A DNA stretch of 50,460 nucleotides, taken from Nitrospirota bacterium. Lineage in GTDB: Bacteria; Nitrospirota; Thermodesulfovibrionia; Thermodesulfovibrionales; JdFR-85. Below the pieces are notes generated by a model. That model made no database searches, was not told the origin of the DNA, and saw only the letters and a list, made by a program, of their open reading frames with translations. The position numbers and the translations under genes are program-made. The stretch covers positions 1 through 50,460 of the forward strand of contig DROX01000255.1 in NCBI GenBank assembly GCA_011321725.1, read 5' to 3'. Within the stretch, counting starts at the first letter, position 1; every line of letters starts with the position of its first letter. This document shows, in pieces, positions 37,288 to 47,143 of this stretch.

Positions 37288-38641
37288 AACCATCGGTGTC
37301 CGTATAACACTGTGGTATCTTGCCATCTTCAGTCTTAGTTTTCTTGCCCTCTTCTCAATACTTTATCTTTATATCTCATCATCCCTCATTATGGAAGACC
37401 ATCAGCGGATAAACTCAAAGCTGAAGGAGCTTGTATCTATATACAAAAAAAACGGGATAGAGGGGGTTCGTGAGGAGTTGGACATTGAAAGGGGAACCGG
37501 ACGTAGGATGAGATACTATGTAAAGATCACCAACAGACAGGGTAGAACCCTCTTTATATACCAGCCTCAGGAGATGAAGGGGCTCAGGATCAGGTCTATC
37601 AGAGAGGCCAACTCTGACAGGCTGTCATCCCTGCTTCAGAAGATAGATATCAGGACATACATAGAAGTGGCATCAACAACCCTGCCTGATGGTAACCATC
37701 TCATTGTGGGCAGGAGTAACAGGGAGAGGGAGAGGCTCCTTGAGCGGTTCAGGGAGACCTTTGGAGGGGTGGTAGTGGTTGTGATAATCCTTGGATTCGG
37801 AGGTGGCAGCATCATTGCCTTTCGTGCACTCATGCCGCTCAGGAATATAATCAATACCGTCAAAAGGATTGAAGGAGGAAGGTTTGATGCACGTGTCAGT
37901 GTGCCCAGAACAGGCGATGAACTTGAGGAACTCTCACTCCTTTTTAACAGGATGCTTCAGCGGACTGAGACACTGATTGAGGGTATGCGTTCTGCCCTTG
38001 ACAATGTTGCCCATGACCTCCGCACACCCATAACAAGGCTCAGAAACACTGCCGAGGCTGCAATCACCGGTAATGATATAAAGCAGTGTCACGAGGCCCT
38101 CTCTGACTGCCTTGAGGAATCAGCAGAGATACAGAGGATGCTCAACACCCTGATGGACATATCAGAGGCAGAGACTGGCGTGATGAGGCTGGACTTCAGG
38201 CGGATTGACCTCTCCCTTCTTGTTGAGGATGTAGTTGAGCTTTACGGTTATGTGGCAGAGGAAAAGGCAGTAACCATTGAGGTTGATCTTGAGAAAGGAC
38301 TCCATATCAATGCAGATGAGGGGCGGCTGAAGCAGGTGGTTGCCAATATCCTTGACAATGCCATTAAATACACGCCCCCTGGTGGTCGTGTAACGGTCAG
38401 GACAGGATTGATGGATGGATATGCCTTTGTCAGCATAAAAGACACGGGGATCGGCATACCCGAGGAGGAACTGCCCAGGATATGGGACCGACTCTATCGT
38501 GGAAGGAATGTACTCACTCAAAAAGGGCTTGGTCTTGGTCTCAGCCTTGTCCGTGCCGTGGTCAGGGCACATGGCGGGCATGTGGATGTGGAAAGCGGTC
38601 TTGAAGAAGGCTCAACATTTAGGGTATCTCTACCAGTGTAA
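37256..38641 (+). CDS. HAMP-containing sensor histidine kinase
   Basis: ALDNVAHDLRTPITRLRNTAEAAI; DNAIKYTPPGGRVTV; DTGIGIPEEELPRIWDRLYRG. Confidence 0.95.
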   Translation: MSLRNLKRIHKTIGVRITLWYLAIFSLSFLALFSILYLYISSSLIMEDHQRINSKLKELVSIYKKNGIEGVREELDIERGTGRRMRYYVKITNRQGRTLFIYQPQEMKGLRIRSIREANSDRLSSLLQKIDIRTYIEVASTTLPDGNHLIVGRSNRERERLLERFRETFGGVVVVVIILGFGGGSIIAFRALMPLRNIINTVKRIEGGRFDARVSVPRTGDELEELSLLFNRMLQRTETLIEGMRSALDNVAHDLRTPITRLRNTAEAAITGNDIKQCHEALSDCLEESAEIQRMLNTLMDISEAETGVMRLDFRRIDLSLLVEDVVELYGYVAEEKAVTIEVDLEKGLHINADEGRLKQVVANILDNAIKYTPPGGRVTVRTGLMDGYAFVSIKDTGIGIPEEELPRIWDRLYRGRNVLTQKGLGLGLSLVRAVVRAHGGHVDVESGLEEGSTFRVSLPV

Positions 38642-38813
38642 ATCTGGTTTATGGCGACACCACCCTAACAGTACGCACAATTCGTGACCAGGCCAAACTG
38701 CACAGTTAAAAGAACCGGTAATCTTTCCCTATTTCATGCTATAATCAAAATCAGTGGTGTCCGGGTAAAAAAACAGGAAAAGAGAAATGTTTTTAAAACA
38801 CATGCCCTCTTAA

Positions 38814-40211
38814 ATGGCAGATAAGATACTTCATATCGTCACCCTCCTTGGCCACTGGGGCTATCTGATAATATTCCTTGCCGCATTCCTTGAGAGTTCA
38901 GCCTTCCTGGGGCTACTGGTGCCGGGGGAATCTGTTGTGATACTCTCGGGGTTTCTGGCCTCGCAGGGCTACCTGGACATAGGCGACTGCATATGGGTGA
39001 TTGCCCTGGGCGCTGTACTTGGTGACAGTGTTGGCTACAGCCTTGGCAAGGCCCTGGGACGGAGATACTTTGAAAGACACCACAGGTTGTTCCTCCTTAA
39101 GGAAAGGCACATCCATAAGGTGGATGAGTACTTTGAACGGCACGGCGGGAAAACCATATTCTTCGGCCGTTTCATCGGCATACTCAGGGCAATGGCCCCC
39201 TTTGTGGCTGGCATGTCAAGGATGCCCTACGGCAGGTTTTTCATATACAACGCCTCCGGTGGCATCCTCTGGTCTGCTACGTTTACCCTCCTTGGGTATT
39301 TCTTCGGCCAGAGCTGGCAGCTCATAGAGCGGTGGTCAGGAAGGGCAGGGGTATTTGTCCTTTTCATTCTAATGGTAGGAGCTGGATTTGCCTATCTATA
39401 CAGGAAGGCTGCCGGAAGAAAGCACGAAATATACCAGTGGTTTCTGCTGAGATACCGTAAGATCTCCGGGAACAGGCGGGTTGCAAGGTTTATTGAAGGT
39501 CATCCCGGGCTGGTCTCCTTCCTGAAGGAGAGGCTCTCACCGGGCAGTTATCTTGGACTTCACCTCAGCATAGGGCTTGCCATAAGTGCGTTGTTTGTCT
39601 GGATATTCGGAGGTATCACAGAGGATATCCTTACAGGTGACCCCTTTGTTGAGGTTGACAGGTGGGTGGTATCCCGTGTACTCTACTTCAGGAGCCCTGA
39701 GGTTACAGTCTTCATGAAGGCCATCACCCACCTGGGTGGTGGGATAACCATTGCAGGGGGCAGTCTCCTCTGTATCCTGGTCCTTTTAATGAAAAGGAGA
39801 TGGGAATACGCCCTGGGTCATCTTACGGCTGTTGCAGGCGGGAGCATACTTGTATATGTCCTCAAGCTGGCAGTACACAGGCCAAGACCAATCACGGAGA
39901 CATCCCTTGTCCGGGCATGGGGATGGAGCTTTCCCAGCGGACATGCCATGATGTCAGTGATCTTCTATGGCATGGTCTCCTACTTCCTTGTCCGTGATAT
40001 AAGAGCATGGAGGCTTCAGGTCTTCACTGTCACCACGGCCGTGTTCCTCGTCTTCCTCATCGGTCTCAGCAGGATATATCTCCAGGTGCATTACCTGAGC
40101 GATGTTCTTGCCGGGTTTGCAGGTGGCATGTTCTGGCTGAGTATATGTATCACAGGACTTGAGGTCTACAGGAAAAGGGGGAGCGGAAAAAACAGGCCAG
40201 CTCCTCCCTGA
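38814..40211 (+). CDS. DedA (SNARE-associated/VTT) domain fused to a PAP2 phosphatase domain
   Basis: N-term FLAAFLESSAFLGLLVPGESVVILSGFLASQGYLDI...FFGRFIGILRAMAPFVAGMSRMPYGRFFIYNASGGILWS (DedA); C-term LAVHRPRPITETSL...WSFPSGHAMMSVIFYGMVSYF...LSRIYLQVHYLSDVLAGFAGG (PAP2). Confidence 0.93.
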   Translation: MADKILHIVTLLGHWGYLIIFLAAFLESSAFLGLLVPGESVVILSGFLASQGYLDIGDCIWVIALGAVLGDSVGYSLGKALGRRYFERHHRLFLLKERHIHKVDEYFERHGGKTIFFGRFIGILRAMAPFVAGMSRMPYGRFFIYNASGGILWSATFTLLGYFFGQSWQLIERWSGRAGVFVLFILMVGAGFAYLYRKAAGRKHEIYQWFLLRYRKISGNRRVARFIEGHPGLVSFLKERLSPGSYLGLHLSIGLAISALFVWIFGGITEDILTGDPFVEVDRWVVSRVLYFRSPEVTVFMKAITHLGGGITIAGGSLLCILVLLMKRRWEYALGHLTAVAGGSILVYVLKLAVHRPRPITETSLVRAWGWSFPSGHAMMSVIFYGMVSYFLVRDIRAWRLQVFTVTTAVFLVFLIGLSRIYLQVHYLSDVLAGFAGGMFWLSICITGLEVYRKRGSGKNRPAPP

Positions 40212-40223
40212 CAAAGAGAGGGA

Positions 40224-41087
40224 TCATCTCATGGACTGCTCCACTGTCTCCAGTATCCTCCTCACCGCAAGGAGGTTCCTCCTGTCGTCATCCTCGCTCT
40301 TTTTCGGTGTCTCAAGTATCAAGGGGATATCCCTGAAGAAGGGATAGGAGAGAAACACCCTGAAGCCCTCTATTCCAATGCCTCCCCTGCCGATATGCTC
40401 ATGCCTGTCAAGGCCTGAATTAAACCCTGCCTTTGAGTCATTGAGATGAATCAGCCTTATCCTGTAACCCGGCATATACCTCTTCATCTCTTCCTCTAAT
40501 GACTCAAGCCCCTGGGGGGTCGCTATATTGTATCCTGCCTGGAATGCATGGGCCGTATCAAGACAGAGACCCCTGACCAGTCCTCCTGTTACTGAACCAG
40601 CGATCTCGGCAAGCTGTGCTATCCTTGAGGATATGTCACCCCTCTGGCCTGCCGTATTCTCAAGAAGTATGCCGGCACTACCATCCCATCTCTGCTCTAT
40701 TATCCTGAATGACCTCCTGAGCTTCTCCATCGCCTCAGAGGCTGACTGGCCTGATGCCCTTCCAGGATGAAGCACCACGTATTGCACACCAAGTTTATCC
40801 GCCACTTTTAGCTCATAGAGGAGCATCTCAATTGATCTTTCGCGGGTAGTCCTGTCAGGGGAGCAGAGATTTATGAGATAGGATGAGTGAATGAATATGT
40901 GCTCATAGCCGTAACACCTCCTCAGCCTCCTGAACTCCCCGGCCTCCCTGTCATCTATGGGGCCTCTTACCCAGGTCCGTGGAGAGTGTGAAAATATCTG
41001 AAGGGCGGTACAACCAAGTTTGTGGGCCCTCTCAATGGATAGATGTACACCCTTAGCTATGGAGGTGTGTACCCCAAGGGGTCTCAT
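40224..41087 (-). CDS. nfo: Endonuclease IV
   Basis: [82 protein letters not shown]. Confidence 0.94.
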   Translation of the reverse strand: MRPLGVHTSIAKGVHLSIERAHKLGCTALQIFSHSPRTWVRGPIDDREAGEFRRLRRCYGYEHIFIHSSYLINLCSPDRTTRERSIEMLLYELKVADKLGVQYVVLHPGRASGQSASEAMEKLRRSFRIIEQRWDGSAGILLENTAGQRGDISSRIAQLAEIAGSVTGGLVRGLCLDTAHAFQAGYNIATPQGLESLEEEMKRYMPGYRIRLIHLNDSKAGFNSGLDRHEHIGRGGIGIEGFRVFLSYPFFRDIPLILETPKKSEDDDRRNLLAVRRILETVEQSMR

Positions 41088-42151
41088 CAGAGCCTGCTGA
41101 CATAATCAGCCACAAGGTCACCAACCTCTGTGGTGGTATATCCCATCTTGCCCGCTGCAAGGCTCTTCAGGTGCTTACCTGTGACCTCCATGACCGATCT
41201 TTCAATACACCGGCCTGCCTCCTCCTGGCCAAGGTGTTCAAGCATCATGCCACCGGCACAGATTGCAGCAAGGGGATTTATTACATTTTTCCCTGTGTAC
41301 TTCGGGGCAGAACCGCCTATTGGTTCAAACATACTGACCCCCTCGGGGTTTATATTCCCTCCCGCAGCGATACCCATACCACCCTGTATCATTGCACCAA
41401 GGTCGGTAATTATATCGCCGAACATGTTGTCAGTAACTATCACATCAAACCACTCAGGGTTCTTGACAAACCACATGGTAATGGCATCCACGTGTGCATA
41501 ATCCGTCTCAATATCTGGATATTCCTCCTTGACCTCATCAAAGGCCCTCTGCCAGAGGTCCCATGCAAAGGTAAGCACATTCGTCTTGCCACAGAGGGTC
41601 AGCTTCTTTTCCCTGTTTCTCTTCCTGCAGTACTCAAAGGCAAACCTTATGCATCTCTCAACACCATAGCGTGTATTCACGGATTCCTGCACAGCCACCT
41701 CATGGGGTGTACCCTTCCTCAGAAAGGCACCTCCACCAACATAAAGACCCTCTGTGTTTTCCCTCACAACCACAAAGTCAATATCCTCCGGTCCCTTGTC
41801 CTTCAGAGGGCAGTCAACGCCAGGGTAGAGTTTAACAGGCCTCAGATTGATGTACTGGTCAAGCTCAAACCTCAGCCTGAGAAGTATACCCTTCTCCAGT
41901 ATGCCTGGTTTGACCTGGGGATGTCCTATTGCACCAAGGAGTATGGCGTCATGCCCTCTTAACTCATCAATTGCACTGTCAGGGAGCACCTCCCCTGTCC
42001 GCAGGTATCTATCTCCACCAAAGTCGTAGTAGTGCAGATCCAGATTGAACCCGTATCTCTTTGAGGCAGCCTCCAGCACCTTCACGCTCTCCCGAATCAC
42101 CTCAGGACCTGTGCCATCACCGGGGATCACGGCTATGTTATAGCTCTTCAT
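41087..42151 (-). CDS. leuB: 3-isopropylmalate dehydrogenase
   Basis: [73 protein letters not shown]-track start (42313) runs through an intergenic repeat; ATG at 42151 fits the family N-terminus. Confidence 0.93.
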   Translation of the reverse strand: MKSYNIAVIPGDGTGPEVIRESVKVLEAASKRYGFNLDLHYYDFGGDRYLRTGEVLPDSAIDELRGHDAILLGAIGHPQVKPGILEKGILLRLRFELDQYINLRPVKLYPGVDCPLKDKGPEDIDFVVVRENTEGLYVGGGAFLRKGTPHEVAVQESVNTRYGVERCIRFAFEYCRKRNREKKLTLCGKTNVLTFAWDLWQRAFDEVKEEYPDIETDYAHVDAITMWFVKNPEWFDVIVTDNMFGDIITDLGAMIQGGMGIAAGGNINPEGVSMFEPIGGSAPKYTGKNVINPLAAICAGGMMLEHLGQEEAGRCIERSVMEVTGKHLKSLAAGKMGYTTTEVGDLVADYVSRL

Positions 42152-42269
42152 ATCATCCTCCAGGGTTTCATGGTTAGATTGACAGGACTTCAAATCAACT
42201 TTAGATTTTAGCAGATAGAGGAAGGAAATGTCTAATCGCGAGGGAATGCCTTCTCGGTCATTGTCGGTG

Positions 42270-42312
42270 ATCTCCTCTGGCTTGAGCTGGGGCCTGACAC
42301 GACAATCCATCA
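42270..42312. repeat. Dispersed intergenic repeat, second copy
   Basis: ctggcttgagctggggcctgacacgacaatccat resembles 6459 ctggttgagaagaggcccgccccgacaatccat. On the minus strand both read MDCR..P.L......I(S/T)DN. Confidence 0.65.
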
Positions 42313-42372
42313 TAAAGATCTTTAAAGTCTCTCCCTGATCCGGCCGATAAATATATCAAGGAGCACCAGGCC

Positions 42373-42495
42373 ATGCTTAACAGGGAGAAGATAAGGGAGC
42401 TGATCGGGATACTCATGGAGAGCACCTTTTATTTTGAGATGCCTCTGAAGGAAAGGCTCAACCTGATCAAGTATATGCTTGATGAATTTGCGTGA
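42373..42495 (+). CDS. Small ORF of 40 aa: MLNREKIRELIGILMESTFYFEMPLKERLNLIKYMLDEFA
   Basis: Below the ORF-track cutoff; SD-like aaggag at 42357-42362, amphipathic helical composition, regular codon usage. Confidence 0.55.
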   Translation: MLNREKIRELIGILMESTFYFEMPLKERLNLIKYMLDEFA

Positions 42496-42526
42496 TTTCA
42501 CGCCCTGTTATGGATTTTCACACACC

Positions 42527-43990
42527 TTAATCCATGGAGCCCACCATCTCAAGCATCTTCCGGACAGCCTCGGGCATCTCACCCTTCATGACATCTGCAA
42601 GGTAGGAACTGGTGGCTATTATATTCATCACCTTTATCATGAATTCACGTTTCTTGGGGCTCATACTGCCAAGATTCATCATCTTGTTCATGTAAAACTC
42701 CCTTGATGCCCTGCCAAGTTCACTGAAAACCTCCTCAAGGGTCATACTTAGTGGTTTCACCACTGGCTCCACAAGATTGTATTTGCTGTAGTCATCCACT
42801 GCTATGTAGCCTTTCAGCTGGGGATATATCTCTGAGTAGGGCCAGGGTGCTATGGCGAGGAAGAAGGCAAGGTCAGGATTGTAGTATCTGGCAAGTTCTA
42901 CCGTGGAACGTATGGTCTCCCTGGTATCCTCTGGCATACCAAGGACAAAAGAGGTCTCCGAGACTATGTCGTATCCGTTTATTAAATCAAGCGCCCTCTT
43001 TGACTCCTCTACTTTTATATTCTTGTTGAACCTGTCAAGCATCTCCTGCGAGGTGGACTCCACGCCTACATAGATATGATCTATCCCTGCCTCGCGGTAC
43101 TTCCACATAATGTCCTCGTCCCTTATTATGTCATCCACCCTCGTCTCCATCAGTATCTTCACACCTACCTCACGCTCTATCATCAGATCAAGGATCCTCT
43201 CCCATCTGGTCCTTGAGAGTGTGGGGGTCTCATCTGCAAGCATGACAACACTCACCCCGTAGGTGTCCCTCAGGTATTCAAGCTCCGACACGAGGCTCTC
43301 AGCGCTCCTTGCCCTCCACTTCCTCTGCCAGAACCTCTGCTGTGAGCAGAAGCTGCATGCCTGGTTGCATCCCCTTGAGGAACTGACTATGGCAAGGGTG
43401 GAACCCTCCATGGTCTTGTATCTGTATATGGGCCAGTCTATCAGGTCCCATGCCATGGGTAGCCTGTCAAGCTCCCTGATGAAAGGCCTTGGCTCTGTGG
43501 CTACTGTAACACCATCCCTGTAGAAGGCAATGGATTTCACCTTCTCGGGGTTGTCACCACTGCTGAGGCAGTCCATCAGTTCCACCATGGTCTCCTCTCC
43601 CTCACCCCTTACTATGAAATCCACGTACTCATGATGCTCCTTCAGTATCTCCTCATAGCAGAATGTGGCATGTACATTGCCCAGCACCGTTACCACCCTG
43701 GGGTTGATATCCTTGGCAAGTCTTAAGAGCTTGAGCGAATCCACTATGGCTGCTGTAAAGGCGGTTGTGGCCACCACATCGGGCATCTCAGCGATAATCC
43801 TCTCCTCAATCTCCTCATACCCGTGCCAGTAGCTCATGGCATCATAGATCATGGGTTCATACCCCGCGGCCCTGAGGGAGCCTGCTATGTAGACAAAGCC
43901 CACATTCAGCCACACACCTGCTGATTCCACCACTCCAGAGTGGTAGGGTGGGGTAATGAGCATTATCTTCTTTATTCTTTTCATAACCAT
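42527..43990 (-). CDS. B12-binding-domain radical SAM protein (BchE-like superfamily)
   Basis: N-terminal cobalamin-binding-like domain (IMLITPPYHSGVVESAGVWLNVGFVYIAGSLRAAGYEPMIYDA); SSRGCNQACSFCSQQRFW = CxxxCxxC; HIYVGVESTSQEMLDRFNK. Confidence 0.92.
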   Translation of the reverse strand: MVMKRIKKIMLITPPYHSGVVESAGVWLNVGFVYIAGSLRAAGYEPMIYDAMSYWHGYEEIEERIIAEMPDVVATTAFTAAIVDSLKLLRLAKDINPRVVTVLGNVHATFCYEEILKEHHEYVDFIVRGEGEETMVELMDCLSSGDNPEKVKSIAFYRDGVTVATEPRPFIRELDRLPMAWDLIDWPIYRYKTMEGSTLAIVSSSRGCNQACSFCSQQRFWQRKWRARSAESLVSELEYLRDTYGVSVVMLADETPTLSRTRWERILDLMIEREVGVKILMETRVDDIIRDEDIMWKYREAGIDHIYVGVESTSQEMLDRFNKNIKVEESKRALDLINGYDIVSETSFVLGMPEDTRETIRSTVELARYYNPDLAFFLAIAPWPYSEIYPQLKGYIAVDDYSKYNLVEPVVKPLSMTLEEVFSELGRASREFYMNKMMNLGSMSPKKREFMIKVMNIIATSSYLADVMKGEMPEAVRKMLEMVGSMD

Positions 43991-44020
43991 CGTTATTCCA
44001 AAGCAAATACCATGCCTGGA

Positions 44021-44371
44021 TCAATCAAAGGCCATTCTGTACTGCCAGTAGATCCCTGCACCGAATAGGACAAACAACACTATATGTTTTATCACCAGTG
44101 ACCTTCTTCTCACCGCCTCTGCATCCCTGCCATAGACCTCGCCAACATAGGCATAGGTGAAGGTTCTTCCCACACCTGCAAGCAGGACCACTGCCACACA
44201 GACAAGGCCGATATAAAAGAACTCCTTCTGGAGCCCCTGGAGGAGACCTTTCAATGCTCCATCCCTCTTCAGTATCCTTTCAAGCCAGTAGATGGAAAGC
44301 ACCGTTGCTGCCCAGCATCCAGCAGCAAGGTCATGGAGAAAACCCACGATAATGGTTAACAATCTTTTCAT
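44021..44371 (-). CDS. Small integral membrane protein, CopD-like topology
   Basis: Several TM segments (FLHDLAAGCWAATVLSIYWLERIL; FFYIGLVCVAVVLLAGVGRTFTYAY; IVLFVLFGAGIYWQY). Confidence 0.7.
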   Translation of the reverse strand: MKRLLTIIVGFLHDLAAGCWAATVLSIYWLERILKRDGALKGLLQGLQKEFFYIGLVCVAVVLLAGVGRTFTYAYVGEVYGRDAEAVRRRSLVIKHIVLFVLFGAGIYWQYRMAFD

Positions 44372-44393
44372 CCCTGGTGTTTGTTCCCCTTTT

Positions 44394-44918
44394 CTAATTA
44401 ATCTTTACAGCCCTTCCCTTTCTGAATTGTCTTGGCGGTTCCTTTAGTGGCCGGTCTTCCTTTGCATCACTTGTCTTGATTGCCACAACCCTTGCCACAA
44501 GCCATCTACCATCCTTTTGTTTCTCAAGATGGTATCCCAGTTCATATATAAAGTCCTTCTCCTCAAGGGTTTTGGCACCTGTTTTAATACTATAATGTGC
44601 ATAATCCCATACCTCTCGTGTCCTTACAACAGCCTTATTGGCTGACTCAAAATTTATATCAACAAATTCAAGTTTCTTCAGCCTTGCCTCAAGTCTTGAA
44701 TCACCTTCTGCCATTGCTGCCATATGGATATAAAGGGTCTCAGCCTGCCATTCGGTAGCAACCTCTCTCATGATATTCATATCCATTGTCCTGTATCCTC
44801 TGATGAGAAGCTCATTGTATCTTTTAATTGTATCTTTTAGTTTAGAAATCTCGCTATCGGTGTTACTGCATCCAAGAAAATACAACAGTACAATACCTAT
44901 CAAAAAAATTCTTCTCAT
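44394..44918 (-). CDS. Lipoprotein of unknown function
   Basis: Lipobox IVLLYFLGCSNTDS; overlaps ccsA start by 4 nt. Confidence 0.8.
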   Translation of the reverse strand: MRRIFLIGIVLLYFLGCSNTDSEISKLKDTIKRYNELLIRGYRTMDMNIMREVATEWQAETLYIHMAAMAEGDSRLEARLKKLEFVDINFESANKAVVRTREVWDYAHYSIKTGAKTLEEKDFIYELGYHLEKQKDGRWLVARVVAIKTSDAKEDRPLKEPPRQFRKGRAVKIN

Positions 44919-45742
44919 CTGAAATAGGCTGAATGTATACTTGCCTCAATCAGGGGTGTAAAGAATATGGATACTATTGCAAGTATAAAACCGATTGTGT
45001 ATAGATAGGCAGCCCTTTCACCCTTCCACGCAAAGAATCTTCTAAGGTGAAGATAGATACCAAAAAATACCCATGTCAGTAACGACCATGTCTCAACAGG
45101 GTCCCAGCCCCAGAACCTTCCCCATGACTGGTATGCCCAGATTGAACCGGCAAGCATGGCTATCGCCCAGAAGATAAAACCAAAACCGGTGAATCTATAA
45201 GCATAAACATCTGATACCCCCAGCTCGGGCAATCTCTCTGTCCATCTTGCAGATGACCTTTTCTTCAGTATATAGAACAGGGAAAATGCAAAGGCAATCA
45301 CAAGGGTTCCCATTGCGATCTTGTAGAAAAGCACATGAAGCACCAGCCAGATGCTCCTCAATGATGGCGGGATCTTCTTTATGGCCGGGTTGGTAAACTG
45401 CCCAAGTGCAACCATCAAGAAGGCAGAGGGAAAAACAACAACGCTGCTTATCTTTATCCTTGGAAAATATTTCGTAAAAATAAGAAAGAGAAAGAGCAGC
45501 ACCCAGGCATAGGACGAAAGCACCTCATGCTTGACCATATAAGGGCCATGTCCAGAAACAACCCATCTATAAATGATGACCACGCCATGCACAAACATAC
45601 CTGCCATAAGTGTTACGTATGACCTTTTTTCAAATACCTCACGTTTAAAGATTACACCTATGGTGTTAAATAGGGTTGCGGTGATATAGATCAGGACAAC
45701 AACCCAATGGATAGCAACATCTATAGTTACAGGGTCTTTCAT
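44915..45742 (-). CDS. ccsA: Cytochrome c biogenesis protein CcsA (System II, heme handling)
   Basis: AYQSWGRFWGWDPVETWSLLTWVFFGIYLHLR (WWD-type heme handling motif region). Confidence 0.94.
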   Translation of the reverse strand: MKDPVTIDVAIHWVVVLIYITATLFNTIGVIFKREVFEKRSYVTLMAGMFVHGVVIIYRWVVSGHGPYMVKHEVLSSYAWVLLFLFLIFTKYFPRIKISSVVVFPSAFLMVALGQFTNPAIKKIPPSLRSIWLVLHVLFYKIAMGTLVIAFAFSLFYILKKRSSARWTERLPELGVSDVYAYRFTGFGFIFWAIAMLAGSIWAYQSWGRFWGWDPVETWSLLTWVFFGIYLHLRRFFAWKGERAAYLYTIGFILAIVSIFFTPLIEASIHSAYFR

Positions 45743-45747
45743 AGAGC

Positions 45748-47052
45748 CTAAATTTCAAACCTTTCCTTTATCATGTCAAACTCCTCTACATACTCATCCC
45801 TGAATCTGCTACATCTCCATGTCAGGACAAAGATGCCATCCTCAACGGGCTTTACATAAATCTCTCTTGGTGGCGTAAAATAATAAAATATACCACCTAA
45901 AATAATAACAAAAAACCCGAGAAAGACTCCTGACATACCATTGGATTTCACAAAAATTATTGATGCCCATCTACGCACATCAAAAAGACGAATCCTGTAG
46001 TTTCCGAGAGTTCCTTCCTGACCCACTGTGAGGGTTGTCTTACCGAGTATCTCCCGCCCCTTCAAGAGACGTAAAGTGAGCTCTGGATTTGGGCCATCCA
46101 TTACCGCCCTTGATACATCTGTGAAGTATTTTGCCTGCACTACATAGGGGAAATCAGGAGGCGAGAAATCCTCGTAGGATGGCATGTTCCTTTTAGGGGG
46201 TATCTTCATCAGGAGCATTGTCTTAAACCCTCCACCACCTTCTTCCTGAAACTCCACAAAAAAGGCATGACCAAAGACCTTCCCCTGGTAGATTTTAAAG
46301 CCTTTATAGTTCATGGTATTGTTGATGGCTATGGAGGCATCGGTGAAGGCACCATTGTCTCCTATGAGTCTTATCTCTGTTGTGACCTGTTTAAGGTCAT
46401 CTGTGTCCCAGAATTCGGGCTTCACCCTTTTCATTAAAACCGTGAAAGGGAGTTTCAGCTCACCACCCAACAAGCCCGTAGATACAAGGTCCCATCTCTT
46501 TCCAGGCTGGAATGCCTCGCCTTCAACAAGATAAACAAGCCCACGTTTCTCTGTCAGCACTACAACAAGGGATGCAAGGATAGAGATACTCAGGCCAAGA
46601 TGAAAGAGTGCACCACCCCAGTAACCCCAGGGATGTTTGACAAACCTCTTTATGGATCTGTTACCTCTTATCCTTCTGTAGCCACTTCCGACAAGAATAG
46701 AGTTAATATTCTTTTCATTGTTCCTGACCTCATGGGAAAGAACACCTGAAGCCACTCCTGTCTGAAAGGTCTTTTTCAATGCCATCCTTACCTGCTCATA
46801 GGATGAAAAGAAAAGGGACAGAAGAAAAAGAGCAAGTACTCCTGCAAACCATGGTGTGGTGTAAACATGATCAAGCCCCAGTCTTTCAACGGCCGGTGAC
46901 AGGTAGGGATGCTCACTCAACCATCTGTTTATCTCAAGGTTAGAACTATTAAACCTTTGCGGAATAATATAGGAAATCAATACAAAGAGGAGCAATAATA
47001 CAATCAGTGTAATTACGGTCTTTCGTGATAGTAGAAACCTTTTTATCATCAA
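45748..47052 (-). CDS. resB: Cytochrome c biogenesis protein ResB
   Basis: FVLISYIIPQRF...WGYWGGALFHLGLSISILASLVVVLTEKRGLVYLVEGEAF; C-terminal TM. Confidence 0.92.
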   Translation of the reverse strand: MMIKRFLLSRKTVITLIVLLLLFVLISYIIPQRFNSSNLEINRWLSEHPYLSPAVERLGLDHVYTTPWFAGVLALFLLSLFFSSYEQVRMALKKTFQTGVASGVLSHEVRNNEKNINSILVGSGYRRIRGNRSIKRFVKHPWGYWGGALFHLGLSISILASLVVVLTEKRGLVYLVEGEAFQPGKRWDLVSTGLLGGELKLPFTVLMKRVKPEFWDTDDLKQVTTEIRLIGDNGAFTDASIAINNTMNYKGFKIYQGKVFGHAFFVEFQEEGGGGFKTMLLMKIPPKRNMPSYEDFSPPDFPYVVQAKYFTDVSRAVMDGPNPELTLRLLKGREILGKTTLTVGQEGTLGNYRIRLFDVRRWASIIFVKSNGMSGVFLGFFVIILGGIFYYFTPPREIYVKPVEDGIFVLTWRCSRFRDEYVEEFDMIKERFEI

Positions 47053-47086
47053 TAATTATTATACATAATAGTTTTTATTATAGGCA

Positions 47087-47120
47087 CATCAGGAGACCGG
47101 GTGAATCCGGTCTCCTGATG
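47087..47120. other. Perfect 14-bp hairpin in the cytochrome-resB intergenic gap
   Basis: catcaggagaccgg-gtgaat-ccggtctcctgatg; no immediate T-tract on the minus strand. Confidence 0.7.
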
Positions 47121-47143
47121 CCAAGGAAATATGTTCCTGTACT

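Noticed and set aside
41171-41962. 263-aa plus-strand ORF
   Set aside because: Antisense to leuB; no domain features.
42152-42313. 54-aa N-terminal extension of LeuB
   Set aside because: Derived from the dispersed repeat; the canonical LeuB start is [17 protein letters not shown] at 42151.
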